Shown: one piece after another, positions 6,626-14,167 of the stretch
How positions within the stretch are numbered: position 1 is the first letter of the stretch
Layout: every line of letters starts with the position of its first letter
NCBI GenBank assembly: GCA_017861415.1
Contig: JAGFXS010000044.1
Coordinates: 1 to 14,216 of the forward strand
Reading direction: 5' to 3'
Source: Bacillota bacterium
GTDB taxonomy: Bacteria; Bacillota; Clostridia; Oscillospirales; Oscillospiraceae
DNA length: 14,216 nt
Notes under the pieces: model-generated
Seen by the model: only the letters and a program-made list of their open reading frames with translations
What the model was told of the DNA's origin: nothing
Database searches by the model: none
Program-made: the position numbers and the translations under genes

Positions 6626-8086
6626 TCACAGGAGCAGTTCACGCTTTTCTTGTATCATACGAGGGCCTTCCCGGATGTATTCCTGGGGATATTTGGGGTT
6701 GGAAAACCGCCGGAGAGAGCCGCTCTCATAATCAATAATTTTGGTGACACCGCCTGCCCCCAGAGACAGAATGGAGTGTAGCTCCTCCATCATGCAGATA
6801 TTATAGACACTGGAAAGGCCTTCCTTACACCAGCCTACGTTTTCTAGGGCGCCGGACATAAATTTTTGGCGATAGAGATAGTAGGGGAGATAGTCTGCCT
6901 TACGCAGAGCGGCCCAGGCAAAGTCCAGCATTTCTGCAACCTGGGATCCTGACGGTATCTCGCTCCCCTCCTCTTTCAGGCGGGAGCCGCGCTTGAGCGC
7001 TAGAGTATGAACCGTTACATTCTCAGGACCCAGGGCCAGTACCTTTGATAGGGTGTCCTGAAAGCCCGAAAGATCATCCCCAGGCAGACCGGCGATGAGA
7101 TCCATATTTACCCCTGGAAAGCCCACTGCCTGAACCAGCTCCCATGCCCGGAGCGTATCTGCGGCCGTGTGGGCCCTGCCGATGGTACGCAAAACCTGAT
7201 CGGACATGGTTTGGGGGTTGAGAGAGATGCGGTTGCCACCCCCATCCCGGATAGCAGTTAGAACCTCACGGGTCATGGTGTCCGGCCGGCCCGCTTCTAC
7301 TGTAAACTCAATGCCTGATGAAAGGGAAAAAGCCTCCCGCACCGCGCCGAGAAGGGCGGAGAGCTGAGAGGGAGACAGGGTGGTGGGGGTTCCGCCCCCG
7401 ATATAAACGGAATGGATGTTGACACCTAGCTCTCGGACACGCGCCCCTGCGGCGCGGATCTCATCATGCAGCACCGCCAGATAAGGCTCAATCAGCCTGT
7501 TATTATGACCAGCCGCGGAAATAAAGGAGCAGTAGGCACAGCGAGTCGGGCAGAAGGGGATACCGATATAAAGAGAGATATCCCGGGGTCCGAGAGCAGC
7601 CTTTGCCGCAAGGGCCTCCCGGGCGCAATCCATAGCTAGTTCACGGCGAAGGGGAGAGACCCGATAGCGATCTTGTAGCTGAACCTCAGCCTCCTCTAGG
7701 GTGGCGCCGCCCAGCACTGCTCGAACGGGCAGCTTCACCGGGCGAACGCCCGAGAGCATCCCCCAAGGCGGTTCATAGCCTAAATGCTTAACGGCAGCCA
7801 GATAAAAGGCCTCCTGCAGGCAACGTCGGCGCAGGCGGGTCAAAGAAACAACGTCACGCACCCCCTCAGATGACGGCACATGGCTGTGGGCCTCATAGCA
7901 ATGGCCGTCGCGCCGCAGCAAAGCCCTGGAGGAAAAGCCGTCTGGCCCTTCCTCCAGAGAAAGCTCTAGTTCATTGTCCCCGCTGGGGGGCACCTCCGGA
8001 TACATCGGACGTTCCCCGGGAAACAGGGTGAGCAGGCTCTGCTCTACGGCGTAGCGCTCTCCGTGGCCCTCAAAATAGAGCTTCAT
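6626..8086 (-). CDS. hemZ: HemZ, radical SAM coproporphyrinogen dehydrogenase-like protein
   Basis: Protein of 486 residues, close to Bacillus HemZ length. An N-terminal extension of about 165 residues, with LSGVRPVKLP, is characteristic of HemZ. The radical SAM barrel follows, with the 4Fe-4S cysteines C179, C183 and C186 in FCPTRCAYCSF, then YIGGGTPTTL (228-237) and NMDLIAGLPGD (327-337). HemN/HemZ proteins use SAM radicals on porphyrinogen propionates. The role of HemZ in anaerobes without a full haem pathway is unsettled, and some relatives act as haem chaperones or in haem breakdown. Its ATG overlaps the stop of the upstream MBL hydrolase by 4 bases (ATGA, 8083-8086), indicating translational coupling. 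The dtd-MBL-hemZ order is commonly conserved in Clostridia. Confidence 0.92.
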   Translation of the reverse strand: MKLYFEGHGERYAVEQSLLTLFPGERPMYPEVPPSGDNELELSLEEGPDGFSSRALLRRDGHCYEAHSHVPSSEGVRDVVSLTRLRRRCLQEAFYLAAVKHLGYEPPWGMLSGVRPVKLPVRAVLGGATLEEAEVQLQDRYRVSPLRRELAMDCAREALAAKAALGPRDISLYIGIPFCPTRCAYCSFISAAGHNNRLIEPYLAVLHDEIRAAGARVRELGVNIHSVYIGGGTPTTLSPSQLSALLGAVREAFSLSSGIEFTVEAGRPDTMTREVLTAIRDGGGNRISLNPQTMSDQVLRTIGRAHTAADTLRAWELVQAVGFPGVNMDLIAGLPGDDLSGFQDTLSKVLALGPENVTVHTLALKRGSRLKEEGSEIPSGSQVAEMLDFAWAALRKADYLPYYLYRQKFMSGALENVGWCKEGLSSVYNICMMEELHSILSLGAGGVTKIIDYESGSLRRFSNPKYPQEYIREGPRMIQEKRELLL

Positions 8087-8706
8087 GGAGCGCTTTGCAC
8101 CGCGTCCTTCATGAAGTAGTTATTCTCCCGCTCTGCCGCCAGGGTGGTGAAGCCCTCATGTCCGGGGAAGACGCGAAGGTCTCCCTCCATGTCGTGGAGA
8201 CGCTTTAAGGAGCGGAGCATTTCCTCATAGCTGCCGCCGGCAAAGTCTGTGCGGCCACAGGAGCCCTTAAACAGAGTATCTCCGACAAAGAGAGCGTCTC
8301 CTACCTGGAAAATCAAGGAGCCAGGGGAGTGACCGGGGGTATTCATCACCTTGATGGTGAGATTGCCAAGGGCGATTTCATCACCTTCGTTGCAGTAGCG
8401 AAGGTTTGGAACGGGCTTTAGCTTCATATAGTTCTCTGCGCTGGGGCCGTGATCCACCTCCTGCTGGTGGATGTAAACAGGGGTGTCGGGATAGAGTGCC
8501 AGCAGGCCAGGGACACCCAGAACGTGATCAAAATGACCGTGGGTTACCAGAATGCACTGGAGTGTCATGCCAGCGTCCTGGATCATCTGGCCCACCCACT
8601 GGGGTTGGTCGCCGGGATCCACAATGGCGCAGAGCTTGGTTTCTTCGTCTCCCAGGAGATAGCAGTTGGTGCCAATTTGGCCGACCTGCATATGCTTAAC
8701 TATCAT
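8083..8706 (-). CDS. MBL-fold metallo-hydrolase, glyoxalase II-like
   Basis: Protein of 207 residues, the usual size for the YqgX/GloB-like group. The two-metal site is complete: THGHFDH (55-61), H126 in TPGHSPGS, D143 in FVGDTLF and H183 in VFPGHEG. The N-terminus VGQIGTNCYLLGD is typical. It lacks the C-terminal glutathione-binding domain of true glyoxalase II, so hydrolysis of a small thioester or related ester is likely but the substrate is unknown. The start is the ATG at 8706, with GAGGTGA about 9 bases upstream; an internal ATG five codons later is less well placed. It follows dtd by 44 bases and overlaps hemZ by 4. Confidence 0.92.
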   Translation of the reverse strand: MIVKHMQVGQIGTNCYLLGDEETKLCAIVDPGDQPQWVGQMIQDAGMTLQCILVTHGHFDHVLGVPGLLALYPDTPVYIHQQEVDHGPSAENYMKLKPVPNLRYCNEGDEIALGNLTIKVMNTPGHSPGSLIFQVGDALFVGDTLFKGSCGRTDFAGGSYEEMLRSLKRLHDMEGDLRVFPGHEGFTTLAAERENNYFMKDAVQSAP

Positions 8707-8750
8707 AACTAAGAATCACCTCATTTAATATTATGCCAGAGGATGCAGTA

Positions 8751-9194
8751 CTACATGTGATCTGTGTCAAGAAGAATGGTGACGGGGCCGTCGTTAATGG
8801 AGGACACCTGCATATCCGCCCCGAACTCCCCAGACGCCACCCGAAAACCAAGGCGACGGCATTCTTCCATAAAATGCTCATAGAGAGCAATCGCTAGAGT
8901 TGGGCCCGCGGCCTTGGTAAAGCCGGGCCTGCGGCTCTTGGTATCTGCAAACAGGGTGAACTGGGATACTGCCAGAACCTCTCCGCCAGCGGCGGCAAGA
9001 TTCAGGTTCATTTTACCCTGGTCATCGGAAAAAATCCGTAGGCCGGCGACCTTGTCCGCCAAGCGAAGGGCCTCCGCCTCTGTATCCTCCGGTCCTACCC
9101 CAAGAAGAACCAAAAGTCCCTTGCCTATAGAACCGCGTACCTGTCCGTCGATGGTTACCGACGCCTCCCGCACCCGGGTAATCACTGCCCGCAT
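8751..9194 (-). CDS. dtd: D-aminoacyl-tRNA deacylase
   Basis: Protein of 147 residues, exactly the family size. Dtd hydrolyses D-amino acids (and glycine from tRNA-Ala) off mischarged tRNAs. Both hallmark motifs are present: SQFTLFAD (77-84), which supplies the active-site Ser/Gln/Phe/Thr, and NDGPVTI (134-140), carrying the Gly-cisPro pair that excludes L-amino acids. KSRRPGF (86-92) also fits. The start is the ATG at 9194, with AAAGGAG 9 bases upstream. It begins 20 bases after the alanine-racemase-like gene, so a D-amino-acid gene sits directly before a D-amino-acid proofreading gene. In many Clostridia relA/spoT is the upstream neighbour instead. Confidence 0.96.
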   Translation of the reverse strand: MRAVITRVREASVTIDGQVRGSIGKGLLVLLGVGPEDTEAEALRLADKVAGLRIFSDDQGKMNLNLAAAGGEVLAVSQFTLFADTKSRRPGFTKAAGPTLAIALYEHFMEECRRLGFRVASGEFGADMQVSSINDGPVTILLDTDHM

Positions 9195-9214
9195 GGAATG
9201 CGCTCCTTTCCGCC

Positions 9215-10175
9215 TCAGCGAAATTCTACCGTAAAACCCCGAGCGCAGAGGGGATCTAGGTCAAAGGTAACCAGGTCTCCTGCCCCGCAGCGAAGCTTCG
9301 TCACATCTAATATGGTCTCCCGGGAGCCGACACCGCCAAGGGTGCGAACCCGCTGGCCGCCGATCCAGAAATCCACCCCGGAGCTGTGCCGCAATAGCCG
9401 GGCCCAGAAGCCTCGATAGCCCTGCCCCAGTGCCCCCAGTCCATTTTCCAGGCCCACGGGAATGGTTACAACCTGAGCCGCCTTCCGCAGGCGATAGGGA
9501 GAACTTTCTCCCACCACGCTACCCTCCGGCAGCCAATAGGGCTCGTCCAGGGCAATCTCGCCCCGGCCTAAACGGCAGAGCTTCTTGCCTCGCGCCTTGG
9601 GGCTTCTACCCAAGAGGCTCCGCCCCACCCGAAGGGCCGTGGCCTCCTCGGATAGAGGACCGTCTTCTCCCAAATGGACCGTGCCCGTCTCGTAGCCTGC
9701 ATTGCGGATGCGGGTGAGGAGCTGCTCTAACTGAAGCTGACTAATCTCCGTGCTGCCATCTCGCCAACCACTCTTTCTGGCTTGGGCGTAAATCCCCGAA
9801 AAGGCAAGGCTTGGCAGGTTTCGGTATAAAGACGTAATTTTATCGCTTTCGATGGCTTCCACTGTCATAGCTATCCACGGTAAAGACCACGGAGAGCTCC
9901 GCCAGTCGATCCAGCATGTCCTCGTCCCGAATGGTCCGTAGCAGCAGAATTTCCTCCTGGACAAGGCCTGCCTCCCGCAGGGCCATGGCCTCCTCCGGTT
10001 CCGTCACCGCAAAGCGGGTGATCCCCGCTGCCCGTAGCTCCAGCGCCAGGGCAGTCAGTCCTGCGCCGTACCCATCGGCGTGGAGGACGGCATAGAGTTC
10101 CATTCCGCCCCCCCGCTGGGAGAGGGTGGTCACATTGGTGGCAAGCTCCAGCTTCTCCAAAATGATCGTTTTCAT
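9215..10175 (-). pseudogene. Alanine racemase-like gene, frame-broken and lacking catalytic residues
   Basis: Two open segments in different frames together match alanine racemase from end to end. Segment 1 (10175-9840, 111 codons) carries the N-terminal barrel start, e.g. ELYAVLHADGYGAG and FAVTEPEEAMALREAGL, and reaches VVFTVDSYDS before running into a stop. Segment 2 (usable ATG at 9868, stop at 9215-9217) resumes at LPSLAFSGIYAQA and continues through the beta-domain, with QVVTIPVGLENG and ILDVTKLRCGAGD. The PLP lysine (normally AVVKANAYGHG) is His. The catalytic Tyr of the GYADG motif is Leu, and the THFA His is Gln. About 35-40 residues with the HLKxDTGMGRLG motif are missing at the junction. 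It cannot be a working racemase. Even so, AAGGGAG lies 8 bases before the ATG at 10175 and a strong promoter lies upstream. It could be a decaying gene, or two proteins from a divergent non-catalytic family. Confidence 0.75.
9840..9868 (-). other. Frame junction and deletion point in the alanine racemase-like gene
   Basis: The first frame ends at the TAA at 9842-9840, while the second frame is open across this stretch and offers an ATG at 9868. The shift needed is +1 relative to the first frame. No run of identical bases, no heptamer of the X-XXY-YYZ kind and no shifty stop is seen, which argues against programmed frameshifting. The 29-base overlap would allow re-initiation, but the site before the ATG (GGATAGCT) is weak. 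Confidence 0.6.
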
Positions 10176-10234
10176 GGACGCTGCTCCCTTATTATAATGA
10201 AGGTTAATCTACCAAAGAGCTGAATAATCAATTT

Positions 10235-10264
10235 AGTATATCATTATTCGGCGGCAATCGTCAA
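10235..10264 (-). promoter_or_regulatory. Sigma-A promoter of the long minus-strand operon
   Basis: On the minus strand, TTGACG (10264-10259, 5 of 6) is followed by an 18-base spacer and TATACT (10240-10235, 5 of 6). TGA directly before it gives an extended -10. The predicted start near 10228 leaves a leader of about 53 bases before the ATG at 10175. It would drive the alanine-racemase-like gene, dtd, the MBL hydrolase, hemZ, the nucleoside kinase, mrp and exonuclease III, where no gap exceeds 74 bases. Confidence 0.75.
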
Positions 10265-10310
10265 GGAAAGGGTTACTAAACCCGATGCCGATGCAATCAG
10301 CCGTATTTTT

Positions 10311-10339
10311 GTATGATTGCAGGAAATTCGGTCATACTA
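10311..10339 (+). promoter_or_regulatory. Forespore sigma-G/sigma-F-type promoter of the germination operon
   Basis: GTATG at 10311-10315, a 17-base spacer, then CATACTA at 10333-10339. This fits the known sigma-G pattern (GnATR, 17-18 bases, CATnnTA), with a full match in the -10. It lies 34 bases before the germination gene's ATG at 10374. Germinant receptor operons are classically made in the forespore under sigma-G, so location and sequence agree. No competing TTGACA/TATAAT pair is seen on this strand. Confidence 0.7.
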
Positions 10340-10358
10340 GCCCAGAGTATTCCTGTTG

Positions 10359-10366
10359 AAAGGAGG
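10359..10366 (+). promoter_or_regulatory. Ribosome binding site fixing the start of the receptor A subunit
   Basis: AAAGGAGG at 10359-10366 lies 7 bases before the ATG at 10374. It rules out an in-frame TTG at 10356, which overlaps nothing suitable upstream. Confidence 0.8.
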
Positions 10367-10373
10367 CGGTTTG

Positions 10374-11876
10374 ATGGCTTCAGACCGGGAGGAAATTCCC
10401 TATCACCCCAAGCCGGAACCCAGATTCCCGGGCGCCATTACCCCGGAGAACATCCGCAATCTCTATAGAGACTGTACGGATTTCTGGGAGCGGGAGGTGC
10501 TCATCGGGGGTGATCCCAATAAGCGAGGGGTCATGTTTACCATCATCGGCATGGTGAAAACAGGACAGGTCAATGACTCCATATTAAAGCCCTTGACTGA
10601 GGGCAAGGGCCTACAGGACATGGCTGTGGAGAGCGTGGTGTCCTGGATGCTCTATGGCGGCCTGTACAATATGGCTGTCGTACTTCGGGATACCCTGGAT
10701 CAGGTGGTTTTTGATCTGGCCATGGGCAACGCCATTCTGCTACTGCCGGGAGAGAGCCGGGCAGTTTCTTGCTTTGTCCCGTCGGAAGATGGGAGAGGGA
10801 TTTCTCAGCCGGAGAACGAGCCGGTACTCAAGGGCGCACGGGACTCCTTTGTGGAAAATATCCGAGTGAATTCCGTCCTGATACGACGGCGGCTCCGTAC
10901 CCCGGCCCTGAAAATCAAGGAAGAGCTGGTGGGAAGGCAGTCCCTTACCCCTGTAGATATTTTTTATATAGAAGAGCTAACCAATCCTGATCTGGTGCAG
11001 GAGGCGCAAAAGCGCATCCGAGAAATTGACATTGATGCCCTTCTGTCCACGGCAAATTTGGAGGAGTATCTGGCGGACAGCGTGAAGACGCCCTTCCCCC
11101 TCATGGCGTACACCGAGCGGCCCGACCGCTTCTGTGCCGGATTGGTGGAGGGCCGGGTAGGCATTCTGGCTGACGGCCTGCCTATGGGCTTTCTCTTGCC
11201 CGGCAATTTCGGACAGTTTTTCAAAACCGGCGAAGACAAGGCGAAAAACTGGATGGAAGCCTCCTTCCTGCGGATCCTGCGCTATGTCTGCCTGCTGGTG
11301 GCGATCTTTCTCCCCGCCCTCTATGTGGCGGCGGTGAATTTCCACCCGGAGATGATCCCCGCCTCTCTGGCTTGGTCCATTGTAGAAGCAAAGGTGGATG
11401 TGCCCTTCTTCACCCTCTTTGAGGTGCTCATTCTTCTCATCGCCTTTGAGATCGTCCAGGAAGCGGGACTGCGCCTGCCGCCCGCCATTGGCACCACAGT
11501 TTCTATTTTAGGAGGTCTGGTGGTGGGGACTGCCGCCGTAGAAGCGCGGATCGTATCCCCGGCGGTGCTCATTGTGGTGGCGGTTGCGGGAATCGCGGGG
11601 TATACCATGCCCTCTCAGGAGGTGGCGGGAGCCTTGCGCCTGTGGCGCCTAGTGCTGGTCATCGCAGCCGGAATCTCCGGCCTTTTCGGCATGGTGGCCG
11701 CCGCAGTGGTGCTGGTACACCATGTTGCCGCGCTGGAAAGCTTCGGTGTGCCATATCTCACACCCTTTGCCGCCGTGGGCGGAGAGCAACTGGACGGCGT
11801 GCTCAGGCGGCCGCTCCTATGGGTAAAATTCCGGGAGCGGGCACTAAAGGTGCAAAACAAACGAAATCAGAAGTAA
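10374..11876 (+). CDS. Spore germination protein, GerA/GerKA-type receptor A subunit
   Basis: Protein of 500 residues. Residues 1-295 are the soluble N-terminal domain, with FTIIGMVKTGQVND, EPVLKGARDSFVENIRVN, LKIKEELVGRQS and TERPDRF, which are typical of the family. The membrane part has segments at about 303-322, 345-362, 376-392, 396-412 and 424-449. The hallmark EAGLRLPPAIGTTVSILGG (363-381) and ARIVSPAVLIVV are present, and the C-terminal tail is basic. In dormant spores the A subunit assembles with B and C in the inner membrane as a nutrient receptor and ion-release trigger. The N-terminal domain is the likely sensing or oligomerising part; no ligand can be deduced. The C-subunit gene follows at 35 bases. 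The protein shows no defect. Confidence 0.94.
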   Translation: MASDREEIPYHPKPEPRFPGAITPENIRNLYRDCTDFWEREVLIGGDPNKRGVMFTIIGMVKTGQVNDSILKPLTEGKGLQDMAVESVVSWMLYGGLYNMAVVLRDTLDQVVFDLAMGNAILLLPGESRAVSCFVPSEDGRGISQPENEPVLKGARDSFVENIRVNSVLIRRRLRTPALKIKEELVGRQSLTPVDIFYIEELTNPDLVQEAQKRIREIDIDALLSTANLEEYLADSVKTPFPLMAYTERPDRFCAGLVEGRVGILADGLPMGFLLPGNFGQFFKTGEDKAKNWMEASFLRILRYVCLLVAIFLPALYVAAVNFHPEMIPASLAWSIVEAKVDVPFFTLFEVLILLIAFEIVQEAGLRLPPAIGTTVSILGGLVVGTAAVEARIVSPAVLIVVAVAGIAGYTMPSQEVAGALRLWRLVLVIAAGISGLFGMVAAAVVLVHHVAALESFGVPYLTPFAAVGGEQLDGVLRRPLLWVKFRERALKVQNKRNQK

Positions 11877-11899
11877 GGCCCAGCCTTACCAAATATGAT

Positions 11900-11904
11900 G
11901 AGGG
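11900..11904 (+). promoter_or_regulatory. Ribosome binding site choosing between two adjacent ATGs
   Basis: GAGGG at 11900-11904 is 4 bases from the ATG at 11909 and 7 bases from the ATG at 11912. The second spacing is the better one, so the lipoprotein most likely starts MKRTLS rather than MMKRTLS. Confidence 0.5.
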
Positions 11905-11911
11905 ATCAATG

Positions 11912-12985
11912 ATGAAACGAACACTCAGCACAGGACTTCTAGCAGCGCTGGTTCTGAGTCTGACTTTGGGGCTTTCAGGCTGTCGGGATACCTTCTCTCT
12001 GCCCCGGGCAAAAGAACCTCGGAGCACCGCCATCGCCAGCGTTCTGGGGGTGGACAGGCCGGAGGAGGCTATAAAGGTCTTTGCCATATCCCAGGGCCGG
12101 AAAGATCAGCCACCCCGCTGCTATGTGGGAGAAGGCCCTTCTTTCTCTGAAGCTCGGCTACAGACCCGTGATCAGGGTACCGAAACTGTGAGCTACGCCC
12201 ATGTGGGGCATATCATCGTCAGCGAGCGGGCTGCGGCAGAGCAGCTGGAACGGCTTTTGCAATATAGCCTCCAGAACGGGGAGCAAAGCATGGAATCCAA
12301 CCTCTGGCTCCTCCGGGAGGCGGAAATGTCCCAGGTGTTTTCAGGGGAGCTGGATATCTCCAAACGATTGGACACCCTGAAGACCAGCGGGGAAGCGGGG
12401 ACCTCACTGCCGCCCTGTACCCTGCGGGAGACTGCAGCCCGGTTGGCCGATGACGGCGTGGCCTTGATTCCAGCTCTCCGATGGACGGGCTCTGACCTGG
12501 TTCTGGCGGGGTATGCCATCTGCAAGAAGGATACTGTGGTGGGCTACCTGGAGGAGGATTTTGCCGATATGACCGCCATCCTCTCGGGACGCTCTCTCTT
12601 CTGGAACTTGCAGGTTAAAGCGGAAGACGGACGGGATGGCACCGTTCAGCTTCACAGCGGCGGCTGCAAGGTATATCCGGTGAGAGACCAAAATCAGCTA
12701 CTGGGGCTATCCTTGGTCTGTGATGTGGAGGGACAGCTTTTAGAGGTGCGCTCCCAGGATGAGGTGTCGGACCTGACAGGTCAGGTGGAACGGAAGGTTG
12801 CTGGTGATTTGGGTAAAACAGCAGCACTTTTGCAGGAGTTGGATGTGGACGGCGCCGGGTTGCGCCGTCAAGCGGGGCTGCGGGATCTTCGTTTTTGGAC
12901 TGATTTATCGGAGCAGTGGGATGCGGTGTATGGCAGTTTGGGGCTAGAGGTCACTGTGCGGGCGAGGCTTACCTCCGGCGCCTGA
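11912..12985 (+). CDS. Ger(x)C family spore germination lipoprotein, receptor C subunit
   Basis: Protein of 357 residues. A short basic n-region (MKRT), a hydrophobic core and the lipobox LSGC with Cys24 mark a type II lipoprotein signal, expected to anchor the protein to the outer face of the spore inner membrane after lipidation. The mature part contains the early Ger(x)C strand STAIASVLGVD and a middle region with YAHVGHIIVSERAAAEQLE. A C-terminal domain follows whose helical stretch (VERKVAGDLGKTAALLQELDVDGAGL) and late LGLEVTVRARL suit the family. Germinant receptor C subunits are needed for receptor function and partner the A and B subunits. Similarity outside these parts is loose, as usual for this fast-evolving subunit. 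The open frame extends upstream inside the A-subunit gene, but the signal peptide fixes the start. The permease gene follows after 43 bases. Confidence 0.9.
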   Translation: MKRTLSTGLLAALVLSLTLGLSGCRDTFSLPRAKEPRSTAIASVLGVDRPEEAIKVFAISQGRKDQPPRCYVGEGPSFSEARLQTRDQGTETVSYAHVGHIIVSERAAAEQLERLLQYSLQNGEQSMESNLWLLREAEMSQVFSGELDISKRLDTLKTSGEAGTSLPPCTLRETAARLADDGVALIPALRWTGSDLVLAGYAICKKDTVVGYLEEDFADMTAILSGRSLFWNLQVKAEDGRDGTVQLHSGGCKVYPVRDQNQLLGLSLVCDVEGQLLEVRSQDEVSDLTGQVERKVAGDLGKTAALLQELDVDGAGLRRQAGLRDLRFWTDLSEQWDAVYGSLGLEVTVRARLTSGA

Positions 12986-13028
12986 AGGCTCCGCTACCGA
13001 AAGCATTGGAATGGGATAGGAGAGAACC

Positions 13029-14123
13029 ATGAGAGATCAAAACATTTCCATGCGGCAGATGATGGTGATGCTATTTATAGCCCTCATGGCCCTGGGGGCC
13101 GAGACCATTCCCGGAATTGCCCGGGCGGGGACGGCGGCCTGGTTAGCACCTCTGCTGGCGGCGTTGCCTGTCCTGCTGCTGCTCTGGCTTGCCTTTCGGC
13201 GACCTGTCAAGGAGGAACGACTGGATTTGGGGCAGGGACTGGAAAAGGCATTCGGCAAAGTGGCGGGAAGAGGCATTGCTTTTATATATCTATTGTGGGG
13301 ACTCTTTCTTCTGGTGGTAAATGCGGCCCGATGCGCAAGGCGTCTTACCATGGCGGAGGGCACGCCGGTGTTCTTTTCCGCTGTGGTGCTGCTGCTGGCG
13401 GTCTGGATGGCCGCGGGAAGACTGCCCGCTTTTGTTCGAACCTGCGAGATATTCTATCTGGCTATCGCCGCCGGGCTGGTGGGCATTGTCCTACTGGGCG
13501 GACTGCGCGTGCAGCCGGAATATGTGCTCCTCTTTACCCGGGATGAGCTGGCACATGTTCCTGTGGTAGCCATCTCGGTATTGGGGATCATCTCCATCAG
13601 CCTTTATGGGCTGTTCTTTGCCGGGAACATCACCGTGCGGCCAGGGGATCGGGCCAGGGTAGTGCGGTGGACACTGACGCTGTTTCTGGTTTTGGCGCTG
13701 CTGCTCTTTCTCATCATCGGTACCTTCGGCGCTCCCTTAGTAGAAGTGACACAGAGGCCCTTTTTTCAAATGGTGGCTGGATTGGGTCTTACCGGCGCCT
13801 TTCAGCGGCTGGAGGCAGTGGTCTCTGCCCTGTGGATGCTGGGGGATGTTGCCCTGCTGGGGCTGCTGCTTTTCGGAGTTAAGCGCCTAACGGCGGCGGT
13901 TCTCGGACAGCAAGAGCAACGTTGGAGTGTCATATTGGCCGGTGGGCTGGCCTTTGTGGGAGGAGAGCTACTGGCCGGAAAGAAAGGCCTTTTGGAGCTC
14001 AGCCAGCAAAGTTTAATGCCCTTGGGAAGTCTTCTGGCGGGTGGCCTGCTGGTGCTTCTGTTCTTTTGGGTTCAGCATAAGGAGCGGGGAGCCGAAAACC
14101 GACGAGAGGAGGGGGGGAAATAA
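13029..14123 (+). CDS. GerAB/GerKB-type spore germination permease, receptor B subunit
   Basis: Protein of 364 residues, standard for the endospore germination permease family (APC superfamily fold). About ten hydrophobic segments are visible, near residues 10-28, 37-56, 82-100, 114-130, 141-158, 178-198, 212-234, 262-284, 299-315 and 331-348. The conserved FQRLEAVVSALWMLGD (258-273), just before segment 8, is diagnostic. The B subunit resembles amino-acid transporters and is thought to bind the germinant. The start is the ATG at 13029, with AGGAGA 6 bases upstream. It is the last of the three receptor genes, giving the order A-C-B. The charged tail (HKERGAENRREEGGK) should be cytoplasmic. 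No terminator hairpin follows; a new promoter begins 15 bases after the stop. Confidence 0.92.
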   Translation: MRDQNISMRQMMVMLFIALMALGAETIPGIARAGTAAWLAPLLAALPVLLLLWLAFRRPVKEERLDLGQGLEKAFGKVAGRGIAFIYLLWGLFLLVVNAARCARRLTMAEGTPVFFSAVVLLLAVWMAAGRLPAFVRTCEIFYLAIAAGLVGIVLLGGLRVQPEYVLLFTRDELAHVPVVAISVLGIISISLYGLFFAGNITVRPGDRARVVRWTLTLFLVLALLLFLIIGTFGAPLVEVTQRPFFQMVAGLGLTGAFQRLEAVVSALWMLGDVALLGLLLFGVKRLTAAVLGQQEQRWSVILAGGLAFVGGELLAGKKGLLELSQQSLMPLGSLLAGGLLVLLFFWVQHKERGAENRREEGGK

Positions 14124-14138
14124 AGTGGAAAAAAGGTA

Positions 14139-14167
14139 TTGACATAGGGGGAAGAAGGTGGTATTCT
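14139..14167 (+). promoter_or_regulatory. Sigma-A-like promoter facing out of the window
   Basis: A perfect TTGACA (14139-14144), a 17-base spacer and TATTCT (14162-14167, 4 of 6). The predicted start is near 14174, leaving about 43 G-rich transcribed bases in the window with no start codon behind a ribosome binding site. They could be the 5' end of a leader or a small RNA; I cannot identify it. Confidence 0.55.

Noticed and set aside
9840..9900. Programmed ribosomal frameshift joining the two racemase-like segments
   Set aside because: No slippery heptamer, shifty stop or strong downstream stem, and a frameshift would not restore the missing 35-40 residues.
10191..10196. Perfect TATAAT on the minus strand close to the racemase-like start
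   Set aside because: No -35 at 16-18 bases and no TGn extension; the 10235-10264 promoter is far better, and this site would lie inside its leader.
11642..11911. Upstream extension of the Ger(x)C reading frame inside the receptor A gene
   Set aside because: The extension is an Arg/Gly/Ala-rich shadow of another frame; the lipoprotein signal and GAGGG site place the true start at 11912.
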